A stretch of DNA of 64,000 nucleotides from Paucimonas lemoignei (GCF_004342585.1 NZ_SLZQ01000002.1:248001-312000); one strand, 5' to 3'; positions 13,693 to 23,155 are shown, counted from the first letter of the stretch. Numbers and translations are program-made. The notes: generated from the letters alone by a model not told the origin.

Positions 13693-16395
13693 ATGCGGAA
13701 TCTAACCGGCCCCCTGCCAACCCGCTTCAGCGATCTATTGCACAAAGCCCGTTTCCTGAAAGGTCACTTATTGTGGCTTTCATTATGGCTTGGCATCACT
13801 CTGTTTATTGCCGTGTTGGGATGGGCATTTTTACTGTCTGAGTTACGCCATGCTCGCGAACATGCCGAGACAAATGCCTTACGCGAGACATTGAATCTTG
13901 CACGCAATTATGCCGGGCACTTGACCCGTAATTTCGATACCGTCGATCAGACGCTCTTGCATGTCCGGTATGAATGGGAGTTGACAGATGGGGCGCTTTC
14001 CCTGGAGTCGATCAACAAAAAGAAACTGTTCCATGCCGGTTCGATTTTTCAGGTCGGTATCCTGGATCGCAACGGCGTCGTCACCACCAGCACCTTGCCG
14101 GAATCCATCCATTCCAACTTGGGCGACCGCAAATTCTTTCTGGCGCAAAAGTTCGGAATCATCGATTTCCTCTATCTTGGCACGCCCATCTATAACACTT
14201 ATCTGAAACGGGAAAGCATGCACTTTTCCCGTAGCCTCAGCCAGCCCGATGGCAGCTTCGCCGGTGTGATTGTGGTGTACGTCGCCCCGGAGTATTTCAC
14301 GACGACTTATAGCGAAAGCAGCTTGGGGAAGAATGGCTTGCTGGCGCTGCTCGGTGATGACGATATCATGCGCGCCTCGCGCATCGGCGATAGCATCGGC
14401 CAGATCGGCTCGCATGCCTTTACCCAGACTCCCAAGTTTTCCATGCTGTGGGGAAGCGAACTCATGGATGGGAAAGCCTGGTTCGCCGACGGACGCTCCC
14501 GCTATATCGGCTGGCAGCAACTCGAGGGTTATCCCATGGTCGCACTCGCCGGCCTCGATCAACAGGAAGCCCTGGCCGGCTATTACGCCAACCGTGAAAC
14601 CACCCTCCGCAATGCCGCGCTGGCTACGCTGGCGCTGCTGGCATTTGCTGTCGTTGCCTCGCTGCTGTCGATCCGCCTGGCCTGGCGCAAGCATCAGCTT
14701 GAACAAACCCAGGCAACGTACCGCATGGCGACGGAAGAAGGCCAGGAAGGTTTTTACATCGCCCGTCCGGTTTACAACAAAGAACACCGCATAGTCGATT
14801 TCATCGCGCTGGATTGCAACTCGTATGGCGCGAGGCTGTTGCAGTTGCGACGGGAGACGGTCCTCGGCAAGCATTTCTCCGCGCTTTTGCCTGAGCATGA
14901 CAGAGAGGAATTCATGTCGCGCATGCTGCAGGCCATGGATGCGAATTACTATGAAGGCGAAATGGAGTCAGTGGGCGAATGGTCGGCAGGCGTGCAGTGG
15001 CTGCATCTGAAAATGGTGCGTTCGAATGATGAACTGGCCATCACGATGCGCGACATCAGCGACACCAAGGCGCACGTTAACGAACTGGAGCGGCGCGGCA
15101 ATGAAGATGCCCTGACCGGTTTGCCCAACCGTCACTGGATGCAAAATTTCCTTCCGCAAGCCATCGTGCGCGCGCAAACCGAGCGCATGAAACTGGCCCT
15201 GCTGTTCATCGACCTCGACGGTTTCAAGGCCATCAACGATACGCTCGGCCATCCCATCGGGGATGAATTGCTGCGTTATGCGGCCGAGCGCCTGAAGGTG
15301 GCGGTGCGGCCGCACGATTACGTGGTGCGCCTGGGCGGCGACGAATTTGTCGTGATTGTCGAACAGCTTGCCGAAAAGAGCGATGCCGCGCATGTGGCCG
15401 ACCGCGTGGTGATGGCATTCAAGGAAAAATTCCGGCTTTCAGAAGGAACCCATTCCATCGGCACCTCCATCGGCATCAGTGTCTATCCGGACGATGGCAC
15501 CGATGCCCATTCACTGTTGCAGAATGCGGATATCGCCATGTATGCGGTCAAGGCGGCGGGCAAAGGACATTACCGCTTTTATGAAACCAAGCTCTATGAA
15601 GCCTTGCGCAGCAGGGTCGACCGCGAGCACGAGCTGCGGCACGCCATTGAACACGATGAACTGGTGGTGCATTACCAGCCCCGCATTGATATTTCCACCG
15701 GACTGGTATCCAGCATGGAAGCCCTGGTGCGCTGGCAGCACCCGGAACGCGGGCGCATCGAGCCGCATGACTTCATCAGTCTTGCCGAAGAAACCGGTTT
15801 GATTCTGGGCATCGGCGAACTGGTAATGGACAAGGTGTGCGCGCAGCTGGCCGACTGGGCGCGCCAGGAACACAAGATCATTCCCGTATCGGTGAATGTC
15901 TCGCTGCGACAGCTAAGCCATGGCAATTTCATCAAGATGGTAACGACTTGTCTTAAGCGTCACAGGATACCTGCGCAATGGCTGGAAATCGAAATTACCG
16001 AATCCACGATGATGGGCGATTCCCAGGACGTTTCCGAAGTATTAAGCGTGTTGCAAAAAATGGGTATCAAATTCCTGATCGACGACTTTGGTACAGGTTA
16101 TTCTTCGCTGTCCCAATTACAGAAGCTCGATTTCGACGTCCTGAAAGTGGATCGCGCATTCACTTCGGAAGTGGACAAGACCGAAGAGGGCAGGGTGTTC
16201 TTTACCGCAATTATCACTATGGCCCATGCGCTGGGCATGCGCGTGGTAGCTGAAGGTGTAGAAAACGAACGGCAGATTTCTATTCTTAAACGCCTGCATT
16301 GCGATGAAGTGCAGGGGTACTATGTAGCCAAACCCTTGCCACCGGCCTTGAAGCAATCCGAATTCCCCCTCGAGTCCATCCCTGAAATTGCCTGA
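13693..16395 (+). CDS. membrane PDC/PAS-GGDEF-EAL cyclic-di-GMP enzyme
   Basis: A 900-residue sensor enzyme. Two membrane segments (about residues 26-48 and 306-330) flank a periplasmic PDC/Cache-type sensor; a PAS domain follows (about 340-455). The GGDEF domain (about 465-630) has an intact RLGGDEF with an RxxD product-inhibition site (RPHD) five residues before it. The EAL domain (about 645-895) keeps EALVRW, NVSLRQL, EIEITES, DDFGTGYSSL, EGVE and QGYY, so both synthesis and hydrolysis look possible. It would tune cyclic-di-GMP and hence biofilm or motility in response to an external ligand. The ribosome site is weak. Confidence 0.88.
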   Translation: MRNLTGPLPTRFSDLLHKARFLKGHLLWLSLWLGITLFIAVLGWAFLLSELRHAREHAETNALRETLNLARNYAGHLTRNFDTVDQTLLHVRYEWELTDGALSLESINKKKLFHAGSIFQVGILDRNGVVTTSTLPESIHSNLGDRKFFLAQKFGIIDFLYLGTPIYNTYLKRESMHFSRSLSQPDGSFAGVIVVYVAPEYFTTTYSESSLGKNGLLALLGDDDIMRASRIGDSIGQIGSHAFTQTPKFSMLWGSELMDGKAWFADGRSRYIGWQQLEGYPMVALAGLDQQEALAGYYANRETTLRNAALATLALLAFAVVASLLSIRLAWRKHQLEQTQATYRMATEEGQEGFYIARPVYNKEHRIVDFIALDCNSYGARLLQLRRETVLGKHFSALLPEHDREEFMSRMLQAMDANYYEGEMESVGEWSAGVQWLHLKMVRSNDELAITMRDISDTKAHVNELERRGNEDALTGLPNRHWMQNFLPQAIVRAQTERMKLALLFIDLDGFKAINDTLGHPIGDELLRYAAERLKVAVRPHDYVVRLGGDEFVVIVEQLAEKSDAAHVADRVVMAFKEKFRLSEGTHSIGTSIGISVYPDDGTDAHSLLQNADIAMYAVKAAGKGHYRFYETKLYEALRSRVDREHELRHAIEHDELVVHYQPRIDISTGLVSSMEALVRWQHPERGRIEPHDFISLAEETGLILGIGELVMDKVCAQLADWARQEHKIIPVSVNVSLRQLSHGNFIKMVTTCLKRHRIPAQWLEIEITESTMMGDSQDVSEVLSVLQKMGIKFLIDDFGTGYSSLSQLQKLDFDVLKVDRAFTSEVDKTEEGRVFFTAIITMAHALGMRVVAEGVENERQISILKRLHCDEVQGYYVAKPLPPALKQSEFPLESIPEIA

Positions 16396-16409
16396 ACGAC
16401 AAAAAAATA

Positions 16410-16435
16410 GCCCGCACACATAGAACGTGGCGGGC
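16410..16435 (-). terminator. leftward intrinsic terminator
   Basis: GCCCGC (16410-16415) and GCGGGC (16430-16435) pair, with CAC/GTG inside extending the stem after a bulge. On the minus strand the stem is followed by TATTTTTTT, so it terminates leftward transcripts; on the plus strand it may also serve the GGDEF-EAL gene that ends at 16395. No minus-strand protein gene lies to its right before 17.5 kb. Confidence 0.55.
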
Positions 16436-16501
16436 AAAGCTCAACACTGGAGAAGCGTTGGAAGAGACAAACGGAATATAGTTGAACGCTTACTTTCCCA
16501 C

Positions 16502-16519
16502 ATCCCATATTTATGGGAT
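16502..16519. promoter_or_regulatory. 18-bp palindrome upstream of the NarL-type regulator
   Basis: ATCCCATA (16502-16509) and TATGGGAT (16512-16519) form a perfect dyad with a two-base centre in AT-rich sequence; ATTCCCATTTACGCCCATAAG nearby (from 16543) repeats the half-site CCCAT twice. Position about 175 bases before a response-regulator gene suggests an operator, possibly autoregulatory. Confidence 0.4.
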
Positions 16520-16692
16520 ATTTTGTTGGTAAAGAATGGTATATTCCCATTTACGCCCATAAGTGGTTTCTAGTAAGCAATAAAAATGCGGTTGTGTTGT
16601 ATATTTTGCACAGAAATTTACCGTGCACCTGTTGTTATTAACACAATTATCACGGCTCCCATGCTGCAGTTGCGTTGCAACGAGGCAACATA

Positions 16693-17394
16693 ATGAATGC
16701 AAGTGCAGACAGTTTTCAGCCAATTCGCGTCCTGATCGTCGAGGACGACGCCGTCACCCGTACGGCCTTGAGCTTATCCATCCAGGCAGAACCGACCCTG
16801 ATGCTGGCCGGGGCATTCGACTCCATGCAACCGGCACTGGAATGGATGCACACCGGTGCAATGGATGTCTTGTTGACCGATCTCGGCTTGCCTGACGGTT
16901 CGGGAGTTGATGTCATTCGCGCCTGCCGTCGCTTGCACCCCCACTGCGACATCATGGTATTAACCATGTCTGCAAACGAAGCGGATGTGGTGGCGTGCAT
17001 CGAAGCCGGCGCTTGCGGCTACCTGCTCAAGGATGGCCCGAAGAACGATATCGCCCGCTCGGTGTTAAGCATGCGTGAAGGCGGCTCGCCCATGAGTCCG
17101 CTGATTGCCCGCATGGTCCTGGAGCGCATCCGCGCTCCCAAGCCTTCGCCGGCACCGCATGAAAAAAAGTCGCGCGCGGTGGTGCAACTGACGAAGCGCG
17201 AAATCGCCATTCTCGACCTGATCGCGCGCGGCGAAACCTACGGAAACATCGCGACCATGCTGTCCGTTTCGGTCGGTACCGTGCAAACCCACATCAAGAG
17301 TATTTACAGCAAGCTGTCGGTGCATTCGCGCGGCGAAGCCGTGTTCGAAGCGCAGCGGCGCGGCCTGTTGAAACGCAACGCCGAATCGACGTAA
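16693..17394 (+). CDS. NarL/LuxR-family response regulator (orphan)
   Basis: A 233-residue two-component regulator: receiver domain (about residues 10-130) with acidic pocket VEDDA, phospho-acceptor Asp63 in LLTDLGLPDG and Lys113 region LLKDG; then a linker rich in Pro/Lys and a LuxR-type HTH (about 165-225; LTKREIAILDLIARGETYGNIATMLSVSVGTVQTHIKSIYSKL). No histidine kinase is adjacent, so the partner is unknown. The ATG at 16693 follows GAGG; an upstream in-frame start at 16675 would add six unlikely residues. Confidence 0.85.
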   Translation: MNASADSFQPIRVLIVEDDAVTRTALSLSIQAEPTLMLAGAFDSMQPALEWMHTGAMDVLLTDLGLPDGSGVDVIRACRRLHPHCDIMVLTMSANEADVVACIEAGACGYLLKDGPKNDIARSVLSMREGGSPMSPLIARMVLERIRAPKPSPAPHEKKSRAVVQLTKREIAILDLIARGETYGNIATMLSVSVGTVQTHIKSIYSKLSVHSRGEAVFEAQRRGLLKRNAEST

Positions 17395-17414
17395 AGCGAT
17401 CAATAAAGCGCGAT

Positions 17415-17437
17415 GCGGCGGCCATCCTCGCCGCCGC
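17415..17437. terminator. GC-rich hairpin after the response regulator
   Basis: GCGGCGGC (17415-17422) and GCCGCCGC (17430-17437) form an eight-pair stem with a seven-base loop, 20 bases after the regulator stop. There is no T-run, so termination would be partial or factor-assisted. Confidence 0.45.
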
Positions 17438-17534
17438 GTGACTTCCACAACGCAACCCATAGCGAAATGCTGGACTTGTGACGTCTTTCCAGTTACAACT
17501 GGAAGCAGTTTCACTTATCGCGAGCGTTTCCTCT

Positions 17535-18905
17535 ATGAATTACGACGTCATCGATACCCAGATTGCCCCGGAAGGGCAGCTAGAAGTTCTATCCAAAGCC
17601 GAAGTCGCCAAGCTGCGCGACAACAGTCAAGGCGGTTTGTATAACCTGTTTCGTAATTGTTCCCTGGCGGTGCTCAACAGCGGCAATGCCATGGATGATG
17701 GCAAGGAACTGCTGGAGCGTTTCAAGAGTTTTGAAATCAGCATCATCCAGCGCGAGCGCGGCATCAAGCTCGACATCAAGGGTGCCCCGGCTTCCGCATT
17801 TGTCGACGGGCAGATGATCAAGGGCATCCGTGAGCAACTGTTCGCCGTGCTGCGCGACGTGATTTTTGTCAGCAACGAGATACAGGATGATCCGCGTTTC
17901 GATCTCTCGACCACCGAGGGAACCACCGATGCCGTGTTTCATATCCTGCGCAACGCCAACGTGCTCAAGCCGCTGATCAGTCCCAACCTGGTCGTTTGCT
18001 GGGGCGGTCACTCGATTTCGCGCACCGAATACGAATACACCAAAAAGGTCGGTTACCAGCTCGGCCTGCGCGCCATGGATGTCTGCACGGGCTGCGGTCC
18101 GGGCGCCATGAAGGGGCCGATGAAAGGCGCCACCATCGGCCATGCCAAGCAGCGCATTTCCGGCGGACGCTATCTCGGCATTACCGAGCCGGGCATCATC
18201 GCCGCCGAAGCGCCGAACCCGATTGTCAATGATCTGGTGATCCTGCCGGATATCGAGAAACGGCTGGAAGCATTCGTGCGGCTGGGCCACGGCATCGTGG
18301 TATTTCCTGGTGGCGCAGGCACGGCAGAGGAAATCCTTTACTTGTTGGGCATCTTGCTGCATCCGGATAATGCTGAACTGCCTTTCCCGCTGGTTTTCAC
18401 GGGGCCGCACAGTGCTGCTCCGTATTTCGAGCAAATCGATCGCTTCATCAGCGACACCCTGGGCAGTGAGGCACGCCAGCGTTATCAAGTGATCATCGAC
18501 GATCCGGTAGAAGTCGCGCGGCAAATGCAGGCGGGGATCAAGCGCGTCCGCGAGTATCGCAAGGAAAAGGCCGATGCGTATTACTTCAACTGGCGCCTGA
18601 GAATCGATCGCGAGTTTCAAAAGCCTTTTCTGCCCACGCATGAAAACATGCGCAACCTGAAGCTGCAGCGCCAGCAGGCGACACATCTGCTGGCGGCAAA
18701 TTTGCGGCGCGCATTTTCTGGCGTCGTAGCCGGCAACGTCAAGGAACAAGGCATCCTGGCAATTGAAAAACATGGGCCATTCGAAATCCATGGCGATCCG
18801 GACATCATGGCTTCCATGGATGCGCTGCTGACCTCGTTCGTCGACCAGCACCGCATGAAGCTGCCGGGCAAGAAATACATTCCCTGCTATCGCATCATCA
18901 AATAA
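17535..18905 (+). CDS. ppnN: pyrimidine/purine nucleotide 5'-monophosphate nucleosidase
   Basis: A 456-residue protein matching the length and layout of E. coli PpnN (YgdH, 454 aa). The N-terminal domain begins with the recognisable ISPLG-like IAPEGQLEVLSKAEVAKL and LYNLFRNCSLAVLNSG; the central LOG/Rossmann domain has the catalytic loop PGGAGTAEE (about residues 259-267). It cleaves nucleoside monophosphates to base and ribose 5-phosphate and, in E. coli, is controlled by (p)ppGpp. The ATG at 17535 is chosen over an in-frame start at 17478 because it matches the family length. A glycerate kinase gene follows after 13 bases. Confidence 0.9.
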   Translation: MNYDVIDTQIAPEGQLEVLSKAEVAKLRDNSQGGLYNLFRNCSLAVLNSGNAMDDGKELLERFKSFEISIIQRERGIKLDIKGAPASAFVDGQMIKGIREQLFAVLRDVIFVSNEIQDDPRFDLSTTEGTTDAVFHILRNANVLKPLISPNLVVCWGGHSISRTEYEYTKKVGYQLGLRAMDVCTGCGPGAMKGPMKGATIGHAKQRISGGRYLGITEPGIIAAEAPNPIVNDLVILPDIEKRLEAFVRLGHGIVVFPGGAGTAEEILYLLGILLHPDNAELPFPLVFTGPHSAAPYFEQIDRFISDTLGSEARQRYQVIIDDPVEVARQMQAGIKRVREYRKEKADAYYFNWRLRIDREFQKPFLPTHENMRNLKLQRQQATHLLAANLRRAFSGVVAGNVKEQGILAIEKHGPFEIHGDPDIMASMDALLTSFVDQHRMKLPGKKYIPCYRIIK

Positions 18906-18918
18906 GGTCACACCTGGT

Positions 18919-20169
18919 ATGTCGCCGCGCGTACTGCTGCTGGAACTGTTTCAGGCGGCGGTTGCTGCGGCACAGCCTGCCTTGCGCATTCCGCCGTTTC
19001 TTCCTCCTCCGCCCCGCGGACGCACGATCGTGGTCGGCGCCGGCAAGGCTGCCGCGCATATGGCCGCTGCGCTGGAAGCCGCGTGGCGGGGGTCTCTGCA
19101 AGGCGTGGTGGTGACTAGGTACGGACACGCCGTGCCTTGCCGCCACATTCGTGTATTGGAAGCCGCGCATCCGATTCCCGACCAGAACAGCCTTGCGGCA
19201 GCCAGGGAAATGCGTCGGCAAGTCAGCGGCTTGACGAAAGATGATCTCGTCATCGCCTTGATCTCCGGCGGCGGTTCCGCCTTGCTGGCCGAGCCCGTGC
19301 CAGGCATCAGCCTGGAAGACAAGCAGCAGGTGACGCAGGCGATGTTTCGGGCTGGCGCCACGATTCGCGAGCTTAACCGCGTGCGCCAAGCCTTATCGCT
19401 GATAAAAGGCGGCGGGCTTGCGGCTGCGGCTTATCCGGCACAGGTGTTGACCCTGGCGATTTCCGACGTGCCGGGAGATGATCCGGCCTTCATTGCCTCT
19501 GGCCCTACCGTGCCGCCGCCCGAAGCCGACATGACGCCTGCCGACATCATCGCCAATCTTGGCGTGCGCCTGCCTGCCCATGTGGAGAAGGCGCTTGCCC
19601 GGCACGTCTCGCGCTCGCCACAAGACTTTTCCCATTGCCATACCGAGCTGATCGCCACGCCCATGCAAAGCCTGCTAGCTGCAGCAGAAAAGGCCCGCGC
19701 GTTTGGCGTGACGCCATTGATCCTGTCCGACTGCATCGAGGCTGAAGCCAGAGAAGCGGCGCTGGTGCATGCCGGGATCGTGCAAAGCGTGCGACGTCAT
19801 GGCTTGCCGATGGCGCCGCCAGTGGTGATCCTTTCGGGCGGGGAGTGCAAGGTCACGATCGGCGATGCCGGCGCGGGCAGGGGTGGGCGCAATACCGAGT
19901 TTTTGCTGGCCCTGGGGCTCGCGCTGCGGGAAGAAAAAAATATTCATGCCATCGCCTGTGACACCGACGGCATCGATGGGAGTGAAGACAATGCCGGCGC
20001 ATTGTGGCTGCCGGACAGTCTGGAGCGTGCGCGTCAGGCGGGGATCGATCCGGCACAGCACCTGGCGAAGCATGACAGCTACTCGGCTTTCGCCGCCCTT
20101 GGGGATCTGGTCATGACCGGGCCGACTCAGACCAATGTCAATGACTTCAGGGCCATGCTGATTCAGTAA
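18919..20169 (+). CDS. glycerate 2-kinase, MOFRL family
   Basis: A 416-residue enzyme of the glycerate kinase type 2 (TtuD/GckA, MOFRL) family, phosphorylating D-glycerate to 2-phosphoglycerate. Visible blocks: VVGAGKAAAHMA, AAHPIPDQNS, LISGGGSALL near residue 115, IRELNRVRQALSLIKGGGLA, ISDVPGDD, and the C-terminal MOFRL motif with GRGGRNTEFLLALGL and DTDGIDG. It is the terminal step of several glycerate/tartrate/glyoxylate routes. The gene follows ppnN by 13 bases and is probably cotranscribed, although a metabolic link is not obvious. Confidence 0.88.
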   Translation: MSPRVLLLELFQAAVAAAQPALRIPPFLPPPPRGRTIVVGAGKAAAHMAAALEAAWRGSLQGVVVTRYGHAVPCRHIRVLEAAHPIPDQNSLAAAREMRRQVSGLTKDDLVIALISGGGSALLAEPVPGISLEDKQQVTQAMFRAGATIRELNRVRQALSLIKGGGLAAAAYPAQVLTLAISDVPGDDPAFIASGPTVPPPEADMTPADIIANLGVRLPAHVEKALARHVSRSPQDFSHCHTELIATPMQSLLAAAEKARAFGVTPLILSDCIEAEAREAALVHAGIVQSVRRHGLPMAPPVVILSGGECKVTIGDAGAGRGGRNTEFLLALGLALREEKNIHAIACDTDGIDGSEDNAGALWLPDSLERARQAGIDPAQHLAKHDSYSAFAALGDLVMTGPTQTNVNDFRAMLIQ

Positions 20170-20237
20170 ATGTTCCCGGCTGCGGTCGCGCCAGCATGGT
20201 CTTTCGCGAACCAGGAATCAGCCCTGCAGGGCAGGCG

Positions 20238-20426
20238 TTACATCAGGTAATGCAAGTCCGAATCTTTTATCTTCAGTTCGCGCGCTTCCTCGATCTTGCG
20301 GCGCAGCTCGTTGCGCTTGCGATTGATGGCGGCATGCTGTTCGGCAGTCATGGGCGGAGCAGTCATTAATTCTTTCAGCTTGGCTGTATGAGTGTAGTTG
20401 TTTTTGCTCTTGCTGAAACGATCCAT
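20238..20426 (-). CDS. 62-residue basic protein of unknown function
   Basis: The product begins MDRFSKSKNNYTHTAKLKEL and is rich in Lys/Arg and Glu, mainly helical (AINRKRNELRRKIEEARELKIKDSD). The ATG at 20426 has GGAGAG six bases upstream, which supports translation. It is convergent with the glycerate kinase gene. No family is recognised. Confidence 0.5.
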   Translation of the reverse strand: MDRFSKSKNNYTHTAKLKELMTAPPMTAEQHAAINRKRNELRRKIEEARELKIKDSDLHYLM

Positions 20427-21054
20427 GCGCAACTCTCCGAAATGGCAAAGGATGGTGCTGACAGGTTATAAATCTATAGGATTAAAAACATTGTCAGTGA
20501 AAATGCTTTCTTTATTGCATAAAAAATCCCCTAGCATTGTGCACTAAAACAAGCGTACTTTCATGAGATTTCGCAATCCCCTAAATCTATAGGCGTCGAT
20601 CCAACAACAGAGAAAGTGAGCCGCATGAAAGAGCCAGAAAATATGCTCGTATCTAGGTTCTAGCCTCACGAAGGGCCGCATTCCAAGGGACATGACAAGG
20701 AATATATTTCATGGCTGTTTCTGTCTAAGTCCAGAACGAGTTCTGTCCGAAAAACGGTTGTCGCCACGAACAATTTGACGACCTGAAACATTGAGGATTG
20801 TCAATATCGTAGTTTTGCCAGTAATTACGATCTACTGCGGCAAATCAAGCGATTAACTCAGTGAAATTAATGCCAAAACGTCGGAAAACGGGCAGAAAAT
20901 GAACTAACTGAGGCAGTGCTGGTTACAATATTGAATCTTTTGCGTTTGGTGTTTCGGGTAATAAAAAATAGTGGATTGGTTACCGCATACATTAGGCCAA
21001 GAGACGTAAATCCTAACCAACTGAATAGGCTATTTGCCGCATAAAGGAAGTGAA
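20427..21054. other. long intergenic region upstream of phaA
   Basis: 628 bases with no gene of credible length; the longest ATG reading with some context is 12 codons (20624). It holds a 12-bp direct repeat TAAATCTATAGG at 20469-20480 and 20582-20593, and a bulged inverted repeat TTGCCAGTA (20815-20823) / TACTGCGGCAA (20833-20843). The phaA ribosome site (AAAGGAAG) is at its right end. The promoters of phaA and of the 62-residue leftward gene must lie here. Confidence 0.5.
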
Positions 21055-22230
21055 ATGAAAGACGTCGTAATTGTCGCAGCTCAAAGAACCGCGGTCGGTA
21101 AGTTTGGTGGCTCTCTGGCGAAAATTCCTGCTGCCGAATTGGGCGCGCATGTCATCAAGGGCTTGCTGGCCAAGACTGGTGTATCTGCCGACAAGATCAG
21201 CGAAGTCATCATGGGTCAGGTCTTGACCGCCGGCGTCGGCCAGAATCCTGCGCGCCAGGCGCTGATCCGCGCCGGCATTCCCGACATGGTGCCGGCAATG
21301 ACCATCAACAAAGTCTGCGGCAGCGGCCTGAAAGCCGTCTCGCTGGCAGCCCAGGCCATCATGTGCGGCGACGCTTCCATCGTCATCGCCGGCGGCCAGG
21401 AAAACATGAGCGCCTCGCCGCATGTGCTGAACAATTCCCGCGACGGTTTCCGCATGGGCGACGCCAAGCTGGTCGACACCATGATCGTCGATGGCTTGTG
21501 GGACGTCTATAACAACTACCACATGGGCGTGACGGCGGAAAACGTCGCCAAGAAATACGAGATCTCGCGCCAAGAACAGGACGAGTTTGCCGTCGCTTCG
21601 CAAAACAAGGCGGAAGCCGCACGCAATGCCGGCAAGTTCAAGGATGAAATCCTGCCGCTCGAAATCCCGCAAAAGAAGGGCAGCATCGTCTTCGACACCG
21701 ATGAATACATCAAGGATGGCGTGACCCTGGAAGGCATTTCCGGCTTGCGCCCGGCCTTCGACAAGGCTGGCACCGTGACCGCTGCCAACGCATCCGGCAT
21801 CAACGATGGCGCCGCTGCCGTCATGCTGATGAGCGCCGACATGGCCAAGGAACTGGGCCTGACGCCGCTGGCGAAGATCAAGGCATATTCCTCGGCAGGC
21901 GTCGATCCGACCATCATGGGCATGGGCCCGGTGCCGGCCACGCAGCTGTGCCTGAAGAAGGCGGGCTGGACGCATCAGGATGTCGACCTGATGGAAATTA
22001 ACGAAGCATTCGCGGCGCAAGCCATCGGCGTGAACCGTGAAATGGGTTGGGATACCAGCAAGATCAACGTCAACGGCGGTGCTATCGCAATCGGTCACCC
22101 GATCGGTGCATCGGGTTGCCGCATTTTGGTGACGCTGCTGCATGAAATGGTCAAGCGCGATGCCAAGCGCGGCTTGGCCAGCCTGTGCATCGGCGGCGGT
22201 ATGGGTGTTGCGCTGGCGGTCGAACGGTAA
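21055..22230 (+). CDS. phaA: acetyl-CoA C-acetyltransferase (beta-ketothiolase)
   Basis: A 391-residue biosynthetic thiolase that condenses two acetyl-CoA to acetoacetyl-CoA, first step of polyhydroxybutyrate synthesis. Nucleophile Cys88 lies in [11 protein letters not shown], His348 in GHPIGASG and the second acid/base Cys378 in CIGGGMG; length is that of the family. The ATG at 21055 follows AAAGGAAG. phaB follows 126 bases downstream, separated by a hairpin. No PHA synthase (phaC) lies next to the pair, so the locus is split compared with phaCAB operons. Confidence 0.93.
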   Translation: MKDVVIVAAQRTAVGKFGGSLAKIPAAELGAHVIKGLLAKTGVSADKISEVIMGQVLTAGVGQNPARQALIRAGIPDMVPAMTINKVCGSGLKAVSLAAQAIMCGDASIVIAGGQENMSASPHVLNNSRDGFRMGDAKLVDTMIVDGLWDVYNNYHMGVTAENVAKKYEISRQEQDEFAVASQNKAEAARNAGKFKDEILPLEIPQKKGSIVFDTDEYIKDGVTLEGISGLRPAFDKAGTVTAANASGINDGAAAVMLMSADMAKELGLTPLAKIKAYSSAGVDPTIMGMGPVPATQLCLKKAGWTHQDVDLMEINEAFAAQAIGVNREMGWDTSKINVNGGAIAIGHPIGASGCRILVTLLHEMVKRDAKRGLASLCIGGGMGVALAVER

Positions 22231-22262
22231 TCTGCTGTTGCAGTAGCGTGCCGGCAGGACTG

Positions 22263-22292
22263 GCATGGTGTGGCATAAACCATGCTTTGTTT
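22263..22292 (+). terminator. hairpin between phaA and phaB
   Basis: GCATGGT (22263-22269) and ACCATGC (22279-22285) form a perfect seven-pair stem with a nine-base loop, followed by TTTGTTT. It may terminate part of the phaA transcript and so set the phaA:phaB ratio, or protect the 3' end. Confidence 0.5.
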
Positions 22293-22356
22293 CCTGCTGG
22301 CGCGATTGCCGTCCTGGCCGTAGCGCTTTTATTAGTTTTTCGCTAGAGGATAGGAC

Positions 22357-23097
22357 ATGGCACGTATAGCATTGGTGACCGGCGGCATGGGCGGTCTGGG
22401 CGAGGCAATCTGCATCAAGATGGCAGCCCTTCAATATCAGGTAATTACCACTTACTCCCCCGGTAATACGCGAGCGTCCGAATGGTTGGACACCATGGCG
22501 CAGCAAGGCTACAACTTCCGAGCGTATCCCTGCGATGTCACCAGCTACGAGTCAGCGCAAGAGTGCATCAAACAGATAGAGCGGGATGTGCGCCCGGTAG
22601 ACGTACTGGTGAATAATGCGGGCATCACGCGCGACATGACTTTTAAGAAGATGGAAAAGGTCGACTGGGATGCAGTCATCCGCACCAATCTCGATTCCAT
22701 CTTCAATATGACCAAGCCGGTATGCGACGGCATGGTGGAGCGCGGCTGGGGCCGCATCATCAACATCTCTTCCGTCAATGGCCAGAAAGGCGCGTTCGGC
22801 CAGACCAACTATTCAGCCGCAAAAGCCGGCATGCATGGCTTCACCAAGGCGCTGGCGCTGGAAGTGGCGAGAAAAGGCGTGACGGTCAATACCATTTCGC
22901 CGGGCTATATCGGCACCAAGATGGTGATGGCGATTCCACAGGAAGTGCTGGATTCCAAGATCATCCCGCAGATTCCCATGGGCCGCCTGGGTAAGCCGGA
23001 AGAAGTCGCTGGACTCGTCGCCTATCTGGCGTCGGAAGAAGCGGCTTTCGTTACCGGCGCCAACATCGCCATCAATGGCGGACAGCACATGTATTAA
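22357..23097 (+). CDS. phaB: acetoacetyl-CoA reductase
   Basis: A 246-residue short-chain dehydrogenase reducing acetoacetyl-CoA to (R)-3-hydroxybutyryl-CoA with NADPH. It has the TGGMGGLGE nucleotide loop (residues 8-16), NNAG (86-89), and the Ser139-Tyr152-Lys156 triad in INISSVNGQ and NYSAAKAG. The GQKGAFGQTNYSAAKAG and GYIGTKMV stretches are the pattern of PhaB rather than general FabG. It pairs with phaA upstream. A strong terminator follows. Confidence 0.92.
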   Translation: MARIALVTGGMGGLGEAICIKMAALQYQVITTYSPGNTRASEWLDTMAQQGYNFRAYPCDVTSYESAQECIKQIERDVRPVDVLVNNAGITRDMTFKKMEKVDWDAVIRTNLDSIFNMTKPVCDGMVERGWGRIINISSVNGQKGAFGQTNYSAAKAGMHGFTKALALEVARKGVTVNTISPGYIGTKMVMAIPQEVLDSKIIPQIPMGRLGKPEEVAGLVAYLASEEAAFVTGANIAINGGQHMY

Positions 23098-23155
23098 ACC
23101 CAGTTTGCATGCCTCGTGCGGCATGTGAGTAAACTGGTGGCGTTCATGTAAAAAG

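Noticed and set aside
13879-14898. 339-codon open frame antisense to the sensor part of the GGDEF-EAL gene
   Set aside because: No ribosome site or domain; the plus-strand protein is complete across it.
17589-18911. 440-codon open frame antisense to ppnN
   Set aside because: It is the complement of a conserved enzyme with all its motifs; no family features in the antisense product.
20972-20987. GG-N10-GC spacing upstream of phaA resembling a sigma-54 promoter
   Set aside because: Apart from the GG and GC few consensus positions match, and such spacing occurs often by chance.
21013-22506. 497-codon open frame antisense to phaA
   Set aside because: It mirrors the conserved thiolase in the opposite strand, has His/Arg/Gly-rich composition typical of antisense frames and no ribosome site; the phaA reading is certain.
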